Shown one piece after another: positions 49,179 through 58,507 of a stretch of 64,000 nucleotides of DNA. A program made the position numbers and the translations under genes. The DNA is from an uncultured Nocardioides sp. Lineage in GTDB: Bacteria; Actinomycetota; Actinomycetes; Propionibacteriales; Nocardioidaceae. The notes under the pieces are model-generated. The model was not told the origin of the DNA. It made no database searches and saw nothing but the letters and a program-made list of their open reading frames with translations. Each line of letters starts with the position of its first letter. Position 1 is the first letter of the stretch. The stretch is taken from positions 248,001 through 312,000 of the forward strand of contig NZ_CANLDB010000003.1 of NCBI RefSeq assembly GCF_947489365.1. The letters are read 5' to 3'.

Positions 49179-49376
49179 ATGAGGGTCGCGACGCTGCTGC
49201 TGGCGAACGCGTTCCTGCTCGCCGCGATGGCCGTGGCGTACCGGTCGTCGCGCCGGTCCGAGCGCGGCGAGGTGCGGCCGGACCCCACTGCGCGTCGTAC
49301 GAGCCGGCGGCTGCTGGCCGCGGCGTTGGTGTTCTTCGCCGCGCACGTGGTGCTGCTCGGGGTCGAGGGGGTCTGA
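49179..49376 (+). CDS. Small two-helix membrane protein
   Basis: A 65-residue protein with hydrophobic helices at residues 3-20 and 44-63 and an Arg-rich cytoplasmic loop between. TACGGT lies six bases before the ATG, a leaderless promoter. GGAGCA/TGCTCC (49138-49153) forms a six-base stem with a GCAA loop just upstream. It is divergent from the HtrA gene. The function is unknown. Confidence 0.6.
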   Translation: MRVATLLLANAFLLAAMAVAYRSSRRSERGEVRPDPTARRTSRRLLAAALVFFAAHVVLLGVEGV

Positions 49377-49392
49377 CCTCCCGGGAGGTCTG

Positions 49393-49436
49393 GGTCTCGA
49401 CGACGCGCGCTCGCTGCGCTCGCGGGCTGCTCGACC
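49393..49436. repeat. Repeat family A, inverted copy
   Basis: A reverse-strand copy of the element at 3401-3446, reading GGTCTCGACGACGCGCGCTC on this strand and ending GGGCTGCTCGACC. It lies between the small membrane gene and the DUF4287 gene. Confidence 0.8.
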
Positions 49437-49472
49437 GGCTGAATCTCGTGCTGTCGTCGTACGGGTGCGGGG

Positions 49473-49554
49473 GTCTCGTGGCTCCTCGCCAGGGCTCGGA
49501 GCACCTCGACCTCCGGTGAGGGCGGGGGCTCGAAGCACCTCGACCTCCGGTGAG
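49473..49554. repeat. Repeat family B with an internal duplication
   Basis: A block starting GTCTCGTGGCTCCTCGCC resembles 14771-14817. AGCACCTCGACCTCCGGTGA occurs twice (within 49501-49520 and 49534-49553). No gene lies in 49377-49623. Confidence 0.7.
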
Positions 49555-49623
49555 TGGTGGCCGATGAGTTCCGGGGTGGGGGAGGGTCGGTGACTGCAGA
49601 TCCCACGAACCCCAGGAGCAACG

Positions 49624-49914
49624 ATGTCCTTCCAGGCCTATCTCGACGGCGCCGAGAAGAAGACCGGGCGCACGCCGCAGCAGATCCTCGACGCGATCGA
49701 GGCGCAGGGCTTCGGGCCCGACGCCAAGGCCACCGACGTGTTGGCGTTCCTCAAGGCCGAGTTCGACCTCGGACGGGGGCACGGGATGCCGTTCGTGCAC
49801 GTGCTGAAGAAGGGCCCGACCATCAGCGACAAGCACGTCGGGACGACGGGCTCCCACCGCGACGAGTCCACCGAGCTGAGGCTCGACGGACTCGCCGCGC
49901 GGCAGGCAGGCTGA
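49624..49914 (+). CDS. DUF4287 domain protein
   Basis: A 96-residue protein matching DUF4287: SFQAYLDGAEKKTGRTPQQ, then LAFLKAEFDLGRGHGMPFVHVLKKG. The ATG has a strong AGGAG site. DUF4287 proteins are small and uncharacterised, often next to DUF5655 domains. It runs into the cupin gene with a four-base gap. Confidence 0.82.
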   Translation: MSFQAYLDGAEKKTGRTPQQILDAIEAQGFGPDAKATDVLAFLKAEFDLGRGHGMPFVHVLKKGPTISDKHVGTTGSHRDESTELRLDGLAARQAG

Positions 49915-49918
49915 GGTC

Positions 49919-50404
49919 GTGTCGCTGCACCGGCCCTACCCACCCGTGTCGTACGACGGGGAGGGCGGCGAGGTCAGTGCGTGGCTGCGACGGTCGGACA
50001 CCGCGCCCGACCTGACGTACCCGGGGGGTGGGTCGTGCGAGTACCTCGCCACGGGCGACGCGACCGAGGGCCGGTTCGGGCTGTACCGCTGGACGTTCGG
50101 CGAGGACGAGACCGGCCCCGACCCGCACTTCCACCGGACGATCTCCGAGCACTTCTACGTGCTGTCCGGCGAGGTCCGTCTGTACGACGGCCGCGACTGG
50201 GTGACCGCCCGGTCGGGCGACTACCTCTACGTGCCCGAGGGCGGGATCCACGGGTTCCGCGGCGGGGGGAACGCCTCGATGCTGCTGAGCTTCGCCCCCG
50301 GCGGCCCGCGCGAGGACTACTTCGAGACCCTCGCCCGCCGCCAGCCGATGACCGAGGACGAGCGGGCGGCGTTCATGGACCGCCACGACACCTACTGGGT
50401 GTAG
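49919..50404 (+). CDS. Cupin-domain protein
   Basis: A 161-residue single-cupin protein: motif 1 DPHFHRTISEHFYVLSGEV (His, His and Glu metal ligands) and motif 2 GDYLYVPEGGIHGFRGG. It begins at GTG, four bases after the DUF4287 stop, so the two are an operon. Such small cupins bind metals and act as oxygenases, isomerases or sensors; the reaction is not predictable. Confidence 0.85.
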   Translation: MSLHRPYPPVSYDGEGGEVSAWLRRSDTAPDLTYPGGGSCEYLATGDATEGRFGLYRWTFGEDETGPDPHFHRTISEHFYVLSGEVRLYDGRDWVTARSGDYLYVPEGGIHGFRGGGNASMLLSFAPGGPREDYFETLARRQPMTEDERAAFMDRHDTYWV

Positions 50405-50415
50405 GCGAGAAGCCG

Positions 50416-51185
50416 TCAGGCCGCCGTGCGACGGAACAGGCGCGTCGCGACGGCGTACGCCACGACGAGGATCCCGACGCACCACGCGAGGGCCACCCCG
50501 AGGTCCCCGCCGACGGTGCCGCCCTCCAGCAGCGCCCGGATCGCGTCGACGATCGCGGTCACCGGCTGGTGCTCGGCGAAGGATGCGACGGGGCCCGGCA
50601 TCGAGTCGGTCGGCACGAACGCCGAGCTCACGAACGGCAGGAAGATGATCGGGTAGGAGAACGCGCTCGCGCCGTCCGGCGTCGAGGCCAGCAGGCCAGC
50701 GATCACCGCGACCCAGGTGAGGGCGAGGGTGAACATCGCCAGGATCCCGACGACGCCCAGCCACGCGAGCGGGCCGGCGCTCGACCGGAACCCCATCAGC
50801 AGCGCGACCGCGACCACCATCGCCAGCGAGATCGCGTTGGCGACCAGCGAGGTCAGCACGTGCGCCCACAGGACCGCCGTGCGTGCCACCGGCATCGACC
50901 GGAACCGCTCGACGATCCCGCCCTTCACGTCGAGGAACAGCCGGAACGCCGTGTAGGCCACCCCGGAGCCGATCGTGATCAGCAGGATCCCCGGCAGCAG
51001 GTAGTCGACGTACGACCCCACCCCGGCGCCGGACCCCAGGTCGATCGCGCCCCCGAAGACGTAGACGAACAGCAGGAGCATGGCGATCGGCATGATCGTC
51101 GTGGTGATGACGGTGTCGACGCTGCGCGTCACGTGGCGCAGCGAGCGCCCCAGCAGGGCGGTGGTGTTGTCCACGAACAGGGTGC

Positions 51186-51189
<4 letters not shown>
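50416..51189 (-). CDS. ABC-2 type drug exporter permease
   Basis: A 257-residue membrane protein with six helices of the ABC-2/DrrB type. It includes LLLFVYVFGGAID, the GVAYTAFRLFLDVKGGIVERFRSMP loop, and PIIFLPFVSSAFVPTDSMP near the end, a classic DrrB motif. It pairs with the ATPase gene upstream, whose stop overlaps its ATG. Together they should export a lipophilic drug or lipid. The operon is headed by a PadR regulator. Confidence 0.9.
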
Positions 51190-51958
<769 letters not shown>

Positions 51959-51962
<4 letters not shown>

Positions 51963-52321
51963 GACGACCGCTCCTCGGCGGTGGCGCGGTCGACGGCGTC
52001 GACGAGCCGCCTCCGCTCCTTCGCGATCCACGCGCCCTCGCGGTAGTTGCGGAGGAACTCCTCCGCGAACTCCACGGGGTCGTCGCCGACCACCTCGCGC
52101 ACCGGCGTCCCGGCCGCGGCGCTCTGCTCGAACAGCTCGCCCAGGTCGTCGAGCATCTGCAGCAGCTGCTCGCCGTCCCCGGGACCGAAGACGTAGAAGT
52201 AGCGCTCGAGGCCCTCGATCGCCGTCGGGTAGCCCCCCGGCAGCGCCCGGGTGCGGGCGGCGTACTGCTTGTAGCGGCGCTTGTCGCCGACCATGCGGCT
52301 CACCGCGTCGGTCAGTCCCAT
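51959..52321 (-). CDS. DUF1048 family protein
   Basis: A 120-residue all-helical protein of the DUF1048 family: VGDKRRYKQYAARTRALPGG, GLERYFYVFGPGDGEQLLQML, DPVEFAEEFLRNYREGAWIA. These small proteins are regularly encoded between PadR regulators and drug ABC exporters, as here. Their function is unknown. The ribosome site AAGGTGAG precedes the ATG at 52321. Confidence 0.8.
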
Positions 52322-52322
52322 T

Positions 52323-52652
52323 TCACTCACCTTCCTCACGGAGCTCGGTCAGTCGGTCCGAGAGGAAGCTCCAGGTCCTCCAGAACTCGTCGAGGTGGTC
52401 ACGACCGGTGGCGTTGAGCGTGAAGACCTTGCGGGGCGGGCCCTTCTCGGAGGGCACCTTCTCCACGTCGACGAGACCGCGCTGCTCGACCCGTACGAGG
52501 AGGGCGTAGACCGTGCCCTCCGCGATGTCGGTGAACCCCTGGTCGCGCAGGGCGGCGGTGATCTCGTAGCCGTACGCCGGCCGCACGGCCAGCACCGCGA
52601 GGACGACGCCCTCGAGGACGCCCTTGAGCATCTCCGTCATCTGCTTGCCCAT
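52323..52652 (-). CDS. PadR-family transcriptional regulator
   Basis: A 109-residue PadR protein: winged helix EMLKGVLEGVVLAVLAVRPAYGYEI, GFTDIAEGTVYALLVRVEQRG and KGPPRKVFTLNATG. It heads the four-gene exporter operon and probably represses it until an exported drug binds. The 45-base inverted repeat 23 bases upstream is its likely operator. A GAGGTGG ribosome site precedes the ATG. Confidence 0.92.
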   Translation of the reverse strand: MGKQMTEMLKGVLEGVVLAVLAVRPAYGYEITAALRDQGFTDIAEGTVYALLVRVEQRGLVDVEKVPSEKGPPRKVFTLNATGRDHLDEFWRTWSFLSDRLTELREEGE

Positions 52653-52674
52653 GGGGCCACCTCACTCGTCGTCA

Positions 52675-52719
52675 GTACTCAGTGTCGTTGACTACCGACT
52701 ACATAGTGACGCTGAGTAC
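52675..52719. promoter_or_regulatory. PadR operator
   Basis: GTACTCAGTGTC (52675-52686) and GACGCTGAGTAC (52708-52719) form an inverted repeat with one mismatch, centred at 52697. It spans the AT-richer segment that should hold the promoter of the PadR/ABC operon, so a bound dimer would block transcription. Confidence 0.7.
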
Positions 52720-52742
52720 CGCCGAGCGCAACCCTGGTGGCC

Positions 52743-53657
52743 TCACCACTCCCAGCGGACGCCGAGCGCGCCCGGCCCGAAGCTGCTCGCCGTGTGGTGC
52801 AGCCCGCCGCCGGGGTCGACCTCGGCGTGCTGGACCACCTCGGCGTGCCCGGCCTCGCGCTCGTAGGCCTCGGCGGACGAGGGCAGGCAGTCGGGGTCGA
52901 AGCGGACCCACACCAGGACGTCCCGCACCGGGCGCACGAGGTACTGCTCGTAGCGCGGCGCCTGTCGGCCGGCCCCGAGGCGCGGGAGGGCGATCTCGTG
53001 CTCGACGACGACGGTCTCGCCCACGTCGAGCGGCCGGGGGAGCAGGACCTCCCACACGGCGACACCGGCGCCCAGGTCGAGGACCTCGCGCCCGAGGCGG
53101 CAGCCGCGCAGGGACAGCAGTCGGGGTGCCTCGGGGAACGGCTGGCCGTCGTTCGTCAGCAGGAGAGGGAGCGTCGCCACCCGGGGCCGGACGGCGCGGA
53201 AGAGGAAGCGGGAGGACTGTCGCACCATCTCGCCGTCGCAGTCGACGTCGACGGTGGAGTGGACGCTGACCTCCACCACCCGGTCCTGGGAGTCGAGCAG
53301 GCCGAGCGAGTCGAGGTGGTCGGCCACCGGCCCCGACAGGGCCGGGACGTCGAGCAGCTCGTCGTACGACGCCCGCTCCCGGACGGGCCCCGACCGCCGG
53401 GAGGGTCCGAGCCAGCGGGTCAGCTCCCCGGCGCCGAGGCCGAGCACCTGCTCCAGCTCGTCGACCGCCTGGCGCGAGAGCGGACCCTCCGGCCGCCGCT
53501 GCCCGGAGCGCCAGTAGCTCAGCGCGCCGATGCTCACCCGGACGGCGCGCTCGGCCAGCCGCTTCTGGATGCCCTGCAGGGACAGGCCGGAGTCCTCGAT
53601 GGCGACGGAGAGCGCATGGGAGAAGCGGGTGCCGCGTCCGCCGGAGTCCCCATCCAC
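52743..53657 (-). CDS. HTH-domain protein of unknown function
   Basis: A 304-residue protein. Residues 1-75 look like an XRE-type HTH (FSHALSVAIEDSGLSLQGIQ, VSIGALSYWRSGQRRPEGP, DELEQVLGLGAGELTRWLG). The C-terminal 200 residues are beta-rich (VEVSVHSTVDVDCDGEMVRQ, GETVVVEHEIALPR, RYEQYLVRPVRDVLVWVRF) and unlike any domain I know. It starts at GTG 53657 with CAGAGT six bases upstream. It probably autoregulates through the inverted repeat at 53700-53727. Confidence 0.7.
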   Translation of the reverse strand: MDGDSGGRGTRFSHALSVAIEDSGLSLQGIQKRLAERAVRVSIGALSYWRSGQRRPEGPLSRQAVDELEQVLGLGAGELTRWLGPSRRSGPVRERASYDELLDVPALSGPVADHLDSLGLLDSQDRVVEVSVHSTVDVDCDGEMVRQSSRFLFRAVRPRVATLPLLLTNDGQPFPEAPRLLSLRGCRLGREVLDLGAGVAVWEVLLPRPLDVGETVVVEHEIALPRLGAGRQAPRYEQYLVRPVRDVLVWVRFDPDCLPSSAEAYEREAGHAEVVQHAEVDPGGGLHHTASSFGPGALGVRWEW

Positions 53658-53699
53658 CCGTCCACTCTGTCAGCCGGGGCCGTCTCACGGATCGGGATC

Positions 53700-53727
53700 T
53701 TCACACTTGTTGGTCAGCACATGTGAA
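53700..53727. promoter_or_regulatory. Inverted repeat upstream of the HTH gene
   Basis: TTCACAC (53700-53706) and ATGTGAA (53721-53727) are inverted around a 14-base spacer. It is AT-rich for this region and lies 43-70 bases before the GTG of the HTH-domain gene. Confidence 0.45.
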
Positions 53728-53835
53728 ATACGGCCCGATAGCCTTCGGGGTGGCTCGGCAGCGAACCCGGGGGGGAGACGTTGCCGGGCCCGGACCGGCC
53801 CGGCGGCACCCCATGGTCGTCGGGCCGGTCCTCCG

Positions 53836-55248
53836 TCAGCCGGGCTGCCCCGGCAACGACATCTCCAGGCGTGCCCCGCCGACGGGCGACTCGGTGGCCA
53901 CCGTGGAGCCGGAGTGGCGGTCCACCACCTGACGCACGATGGCGAGGCCCAGTCCGGAGCCGGGCATCGCGCGGGACTCCTCGGAGCGCCAGAACCGCTC
54001 GAACACGTGGGGCAGGTCGCCGGGCGCGATGCCGGGGCCCTCGTCGTCCACCCGCAGGGTGCCGTCGTGCAGCGACACGTGGACGACGCCCCCGGCCGGC
54101 GACCACTTCGCGGCGTTGTCGAGCAGGTTCAGCGCGGCCTTCTCGAGCCCGTCGGACTCGCCGCGCACCAGCCACGGCTCGAGCGACACCTCGAAGCGGA
54201 CGTCGGGCGCGCGGCGTCGTACCCGCACGACTGCGCGGTCGACCACCTCGGCCAGGTCGACGGTCTCGACGACGGGCGGCAGCGGCTCGTCACGGGCCAG
54301 CTCGACCAGCGCGCCGACGAGGGTGGTGAGCTCCTCGGTCTGGGCGCGGAGGTCGTCGAGCAGCTCCTCGCGGGCCTGCTGCGGCAGGCCGCCGGCCGCG
54401 TCGGCCTGGGCGAGCAGGTCGACGTTGGTCCGCAGCGAGGTCAGCGGGGTCCGCAGCTCGTGACCGGCGTCGGCGACGAGGCGGCGCTGGCGGTCCCGGG
54501 AGGCGCCGAGCGAGGCGAGCATCCCGTTGAACGCGGCCGCGAGCCGGGCGATCTCGTCGTGGCCCTCGACGGGCAGCGGTCGCAGGTCCTCGGTGCGGGC
54601 GATGTCCTCGACCGAGGTGGTCAGCTTGCGGACCGGGCGCAGGCCGTTGCGGGCGACGCCCCAGCCCGACAGCCCGGCGGCGACGACGCCGGCGGCGCCG
54701 ATGAACCCCAGCACGAGGGCCAGCTTGGAGAGCACCTGCTCCTGCGGGTCCAGGCTCGAGGCGACGACGACCGCCTCCCCGGGGCCGCCCGGGACGGCCG
54801 CGATCCGCAGCCGCTCGCCCGCGGAATCGACGACCGTCCGCACCGAGCTGGAGGAGTCCCGGTCGGCGACCGACAGCTCCGGGCCGCCGAGCGGCAGCGG
54901 TCCCAGGTCGTCGGTCAGGGTGGCCCGCCGGTCGGTGGTCACGAACACGATGCGGACGTCGGAGGCGCCCTGCGCCCACGGCGGCAGCGCGGTCGCGCCG
55001 GCCAGCTCGGAGAGGGCGCGTCCGTCGCTGACCTTCCCGGCGCGCTCCAGCAGGCTCGCGTCGAGCGTGCTCTGCATCTGCGCGCGCACCGTCACGAACG
55101 CGGCGAGCGCCATGAACGCCACGGCCAGGCCGACGGCCATCGTGGTGAGCAGCGTGACGCGGCTGGCCAGCGAGCGGCGGTAGTGCCACCGCTTGGCGAC
55201 CAGCCCGCTGAACCCGCTCGGCCCGACGGGCCCGCCGAGCGCGGCCAC
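53836..55248 (-). CDS. Sensor histidine kinase, MprB-like
   Basis: A 470-residue kinase: membrane helix 1 near residues 32-55, an external sensor of about 120 residues, helix 2 near 175-195, HAMP, then the phospho-accepting His 263 (ADAGHELRTPLTSLRT), N-box LLDNAAKWSPAGG, and GSGLGLAIVRQV. It pairs with the response regulator immediately upstream (TGAGTG, no gap). MprAB senses cell-envelope stress in mycobacteria, and the layout is the same here. Confidence 0.9.
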   Translation of the reverse strand: MAALGGPVGPSGFSGLVAKRWHYRRSLASRVTLLTTMAVGLAVAFMALAAFVTVRAQMQSTLDASLLERAGKVSDGRALSELAGATALPPWAQGASDVRIVFVTTDRRATLTDDLGPLPLGGPELSVADRDSSSSVRTVVDSAGERLRIAAVPGGPGEAVVVASSLDPQEQVLSKLALVLGFIGAAGVVAAGLSGWGVARNGLRPVRKLTTSVEDIARTEDLRPLPVEGHDEIARLAAAFNGMLASLGASRDRQRRLVADAGHELRTPLTSLRTNVDLLAQADAAGGLPQQAREELLDDLRAQTEELTTLVGALVELARDEPLPPVVETVDLAEVVDRAVVRVRRRAPDVRFEVSLEPWLVRGESDGLEKAALNLLDNAAKWSPAGGVVHVSLHDGTLRVDDEGPGIAPGDLPHVFERFWRSEESRAMPGSGLGLAIVRQVVDRHSGSTVATESPVGGARLEMSLPGQPG

Positions 55249-55953
55249 TCAGGCCTCCCGGAGGACGTACCCCACGCCGCGCACCGTGTGCAGCAGGCGC
55301 GGCTCGCCCTCCGCCTCGGTCTTGCGGCGCAGGTAGCCGACGTACACCTCGAGGGAGTTCGCGGTGGTCGGAAAGTCGTAGCCCCAGACCTCCTCGAGGA
55401 TGAAGGCGCGCTCCAGGACCCGGCGCGGACGGCGCAGGAACAGCTCGAGCAGCGAGAACTCGGTGCGGGTCAGCTCGATGGACCGGCCGTCGCGCAGGAC
55501 CTCGCGGCTGGCGATGTCCATCGTGAGGTCGGCGAACGACAGCGTCTCGTCGGGGTCGTCCTCGGCGCCCGGGGTGGCCCGGCGCCGCAGGAGCGCCCGG
55601 ACGCGGGCCAGCAGCTCGGCGAGCGCGAACGGCTTCGTCAGGTAGTCGTCGGCCCCGGCGTCCAGGCCCTCCACGCGGTCGCCGACGGCGTCGCGAGCGG
55701 TGAGCACGAGGATGGGGACGTCGTTGCCGGCGGTGCGCAGCGCCCGGGTCGCCTCGAGCCCGCCGAGACGCGGCATCATCACGTCCATCAGGACGACGTC
55801 CGGCCGCACCCGGGCGATCCCGGCGAGGGCCTCGGCGCCGTCCCCGGCGACCGCGACCTCGTAGCCGTTGAACTCCAGCGACCGGCGCAACGACTCCCGC
55901 ACGGCCTTGTCGTCCTCGACGACCAGAACCCGGGGCGTGTCCACGACGGTCAT
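55249..55953 (-). CDS. OmpR-family response regulator, MprA-like
   Basis: A 234-residue regulator: receiver domain with [11 protein letters not shown], phospho-Asp 57 ([13 protein letters not shown]), and [19 protein letters not shown] winged-helix DNA-binding domain runs from about residue 138 ([20 protein letters not shown] to [11 protein letters not shown]). It activates genes when phosphorylated by the kinase at 53836. It is the first gene of the pair. Confidence 0.93.
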   Translation of the reverse strand: MTVVDTPRVLVVEDDKAVRESLRRSLEFNGYEVAVAGDGAEALAGIARVRPDVVLMDVMMPRLGGLEATRALRTAGNDVPILVLTARDAVGDRVEGLDAGADDYLTKPFALAELLARVRALLRRRATPGAEDDPDETLSFADLTMDIASREVLRDGRSIELTRTEFSLLELFLRRPRRVLERAFILEEVWGYDFPTTANSLEVYVGYLRRKTEAEGEPRLLHTVRGVGYVLREA

Positions 55954-56020
55954 GGTGCCAGCCGGGCCTGAGTGCGTCCTGAGAGCGAGGTGTGGGGGCG
56001 TGGCGGTGTCGGGCCGGGGC

Positions 56021-56887
56021 TCAGAGGTAGCGGGCGGCGACCTGGGCCGCGCGGGCGCCGTACCCGCCGCCGAACATCGCGGCGTGCACCAGCAGCGGGA
56101 ACAGCTGGTGCACGCCGACGCGGTCCTCCCAGCCGTCCGCGAGCGGGTGGGCCTCGGCGTACGCGTCGAGCACGCGCGGCAGCTGCGGCAGCCCGAAGAG
56201 GCTCAGCAGCGCCAGGTCGGCCTCCCGGTGGCCGCCGTACGCCGCCGGGTCGATCAGCCGCGCGACCCCGTCGACGCCCCACACCACGTTGCCGCTCCAC
56301 AGGTCGCCGTGCAGCCGCGACGGCGGCTCCTCGGGCAGCAGCGTGGTGAAGCGACCGACGAGCTGCTCGACCTGCCCGGCCTGGCCGGCGTCGACGGCGC
56401 CGCGGTCGCGGGCGACCTTGAGGTAGGGCAGGACCCGGCGGGTGGCATAGAACTCCGCCCAGGTCGGGGCGGCGCCGTTGGGCAGCGGCAGGCGGCCGAT
56501 CCAGCCGTCGGCCTCCGCGCCGTACGACGGGGCGCCGGCGTCGTGCGTGGCGGCCAGGGCCCGGCCCAGGTCGGCGGCCGCGGTCTCGGTGGGCCGCCCG
56601 GGCTCCACCCAGCGCAGGATCAGGCAGTCCTCGTCGGCGGCGAGCACGGTCGGGACGGGGGCGCCGCCGGCCGGCTCGGCCTCGGCGAGCCAGCGCAGGC
56701 CGCGGGCCTCGGCGGCGTAGAAGCCCGGCGGCGGGGTCGGCAGCGTCTTGACGAAGGCGACGGTGCCGTCGGACATCCGCAGGCGGGTGGCGGTCGAGAT
56801 GTCCCCGCCGGCGACGGGCGCGGTCGCGACCACGGAGCTGCCCAGCAGCTGCTCGGCGCGACGGGCCACGGTGGGCCGGCTCGTCAC
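56021..56887 (-). CDS. Fructosamine kinase family protein
   Basis: A 288-residue member of the fructosamine/aminoglycoside kinase fold: [23 protein letters not shown] near the start, the catalytic loop [19 protein letters not shown] near residue 185, and the metal Asp in [12 protein letters not shown]. It phosphorylates glycated amines as part of deglycation repair. The GTG start overlaps the phosphatase stop (GTGA), the usual actinobacterial pairing of this kinase with a low-molecular-weight phosphatase. Confidence 0.9.
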   Translation of the reverse strand: MTSRPTVARRAEQLLGSSVVATAPVAGGDISTATRLRMSDGTVAFVKTLPTPPPGFYAAEARGLRWLAEAEPAGGAPVPTVLAADEDCLILRWVEPGRPTETAAADLGRALAATHDAGAPSYGAEADGWIGRLPLPNGAAPTWAEFYATRRVLPYLKVARDRGAVDAGQAGQVEQLVGRFTTLLPEEPPSRLHGDLWSGNVVWGVDGVARLIDPAAYGGHREADLALLSLFGLPQLPRVLDAYAEAHPLADGWEDRVGVHQLFPLLVHAAMFGGGYGARAAQVAARYL

Positions 56888-57444
56888 AGGCCCCCTCCGG
56901 GGCGGTCCTCCGGCGCCGTGGGACCGGTCCCGAGGGCCTGCTCGAGGGAGGCGACCAGCTCGTCCGCGGTCCGTTCCACCATCGCCAGCACCTCCTCGAA
57001 GCCGTCGTCGCCACCGTAGTACGGGTCCGGGACGTCCGCCCCGGGCTCCGCCGGATCGAAGTCGCGGAACAGGGCCACCCGCTCGAGCGCGCTCCCGCCG
57101 GCGCCCCGGACCCCGGCGAGGTTGTCGGCGTCCATCGCCAGCACGAGGTCGGCGCCGCGGGCGGCCTCGGGGCCGGTGCCGAGCTGCCGGCCCCGGTGGG
57201 CGGCGACGTCGGCGTCGTCGTACCCGGCGGCGCGGAGCGTGGCGGCGGCGCGGGCGTCCATCTCCTGGCCCACGTGCCACCCGCCGGTGCCGGAGCTGAC
57301 GACCTCGACCCGGTCGTCGAGGCCGGCGGCCCGCAGGCGGTCGCGCAGGACGACGGCGGCGGTGGGGGAGCGGCAGATGTTGCCCAGGCAGACCGTCTCG
57401 ACGACGTACTCCCCGGGCGTGCGCGGCGGGGGTGCCTGCCTCAT
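56884..57444 (-). CDS. Low-molecular-weight protein tyrosine phosphatase
   Basis: A 186-residue phosphatase with the P-loop C19-L-G-N-I-C-R25-S (VCLGNICRSPTAAVVL) and the general-acid loop DVPDPYYGGDDGFEEV near residue 145. It is longer than the family norm by a short N-terminus. It dephosphorylates protein tyrosine or, beside a fructosamine kinase, sugar-like phosphates. The ATG overlaps the membrane-protein stop as ATGA. Confidence 0.92.
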   Translation of the reverse strand: MRQAPPPRTPGEYVVETVCLGNICRSPTAAVVLRDRLRAAGLDDRVEVVSSGTGGWHVGQEMDARAAATLRAAGYDDADVAAHRGRQLGTGPEAARGADLVLAMDADNLAGVRGAGGSALERVALFRDFDPAEPGADVPDPYYGGDDGFEEVLAMVERTADELVASLEQALGTGPTAPEDRPGGGL

Positions 57445-57839
57445 CGCGCCACCCGGCGGGACTCGAAGAGCGGCTCCACGGCCCACGTGACCAGGGTGAT
57501 GACGATGGCGCCGCCCACGGCGGTCCAGAAGCCCTCCACGTGGAACGGCAGCCCGAGCTGCCCGGCGAGCCAGGCGGTCAGCGCCAGCATCCCGGCGTTG
57601 ATGACGAGCAGGAACAGCCCGATGGTGACAATCACCAGCGGCAGCGCGACCAGCCGGACGACGGGCGCGACGATGCTGGTGACGACGCCGAAGATCAGGC
57701 CGGTCAGCAGCAGCGGCAGGAACTTCTGCTCGATCTCGGCCATGCCCTGGCGCGGGCCGTCGAAGTAGATGCCCTCGAACAGGAACGCGGCCGCGGCGAG
57801 TCCCGCGATCCCCGCCACCACCGACGCCACGAACTTCAC
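57441..57839 (-). CDS. YvlD/phage-holin-like family IV membrane protein
   Basis: A 132-residue membrane protein with four helices (FVASVVAGIAGLAAAAFLFEG, FLPLLLTGLIFGVVTSIVAP, LVALPLVIVTIGLFLLVIN, FWTAVGGAIVITLVTWAV). It matches the family often named phage holin family 4 or YvlD, which are chromosomal proteins, not prophage genes. GTG 57839 or 57848 starts the frame. It heads the operon with the phosphatase and fructosamine kinase. The function is unknown. Confidence 0.75.
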   Translation of the reverse strand: MKFVASVVAGIAGLAAAAFLFEGIYFDGPRQGMAEIEQKFLPLLLTGLIFGVVTSIVAPVVRLVALPLVIVTIGLFLLVINAGMLALTAWLAGQLGLPFHVEGFWTAVGGAIVITLVTWAVEPLFESRRVAR

Positions 57840-57931
57840 TCGAGTCACTCTAGTGATCCCGGCTGAAGCGTGCCTGAACGTCGCGGGCCGACCCTGGGGC
57901 ACGGCGCCGTGCCCCGGCTACCCTCCCCGGC

Positions 57932-58498
57932 GTGGTGAGCTTCGGAGGCACGGGGGTGATGCTGCTGGGCGCTGCCCTCGCGGCCGTCGTCCTCGGCCTG
58001 CTCGGGCTGCTCGCCGCCCGCCGGACCGGCCCGGTGACGGCGTACGCCGCGGCGGGGCTCGTGTGGTCCCTGGTGGTGATCGCGCTGGTCACCCTCGTGC
58101 CGGCGGCCGGACCGCCCGGCTACCTCATGCCCGAGGAGGTGCAGACCGCCTGCTCCTTCGACTACGGCGGCCCGGCGCCCGACGGCTTCTGGATCTTCTC
58201 CGGCGGCCAGCGGCTGCTGAACACGGCGCTGTTCGTGCCGAGCGGGGCGCTGCTCGTCGTGGTCGCCGCCCGGTGGCGGCTCGGCTGGCTGCTCGCGCCG
58301 CTGGGGCTGGGCCTGCTGGCGGCGTACTCGGTCGGCGTCGAGGCCGCCCAGCTCGTCCTCGCCCGGATCGACCGCGCCTGCGACGTCACCGACGTCGTGG
58401 ACAACGTGACCGGGGCGGGCATCGGTTTCGTCGTCGGGCTCGGGCTGGTTGTCCTGCTGCGCCCCTGGCGGGAGCGACGCGACGCGGTGATCGCCTAG
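57932..58498 (+). CDS. VanZ-like membrane protein
   Basis: A 188-residue protein with five membrane helices. The loops LLNTALFVPSGALLVVVAARWR and EAAQLVLARIDRACDVTDVVDN match VanZ-like family signatures (Asn, Phe, Pro and the Asp-rich loop). VanZ proteins confer low-level teicoplanin resistance in enterococci; chromosomal homologues have unknown roles. TACCCT lies seven bases before the GTG, a leaderless promoter. Confidence 0.85.
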   Translation: MVSFGGTGVMLLGAALAAVVLGLLGLLAARRTGPVTAYAAAGLVWSLVVIALVTLVPAAGPPGYLMPEEVQTACSFDYGGPAPDGFWIFSGGQRLLNTALFVPSGALLVVVAARWRLGWLLAPLGLGLLAAYSVGVEAAQLVLARIDRACDVTDVVDNVTGAGIGFVVGLGLVVLLRPWRERRDAVIA

Positions 58499-58507
58499 CG
58501 TGCTCGC

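Noticed and set aside
57441..57839. Prophage remnant suggested by a holin-like name
   Set aside because: The family is a chromosomal YvlD-type membrane protein in an operon with housekeeping genes; no other phage genes are present.
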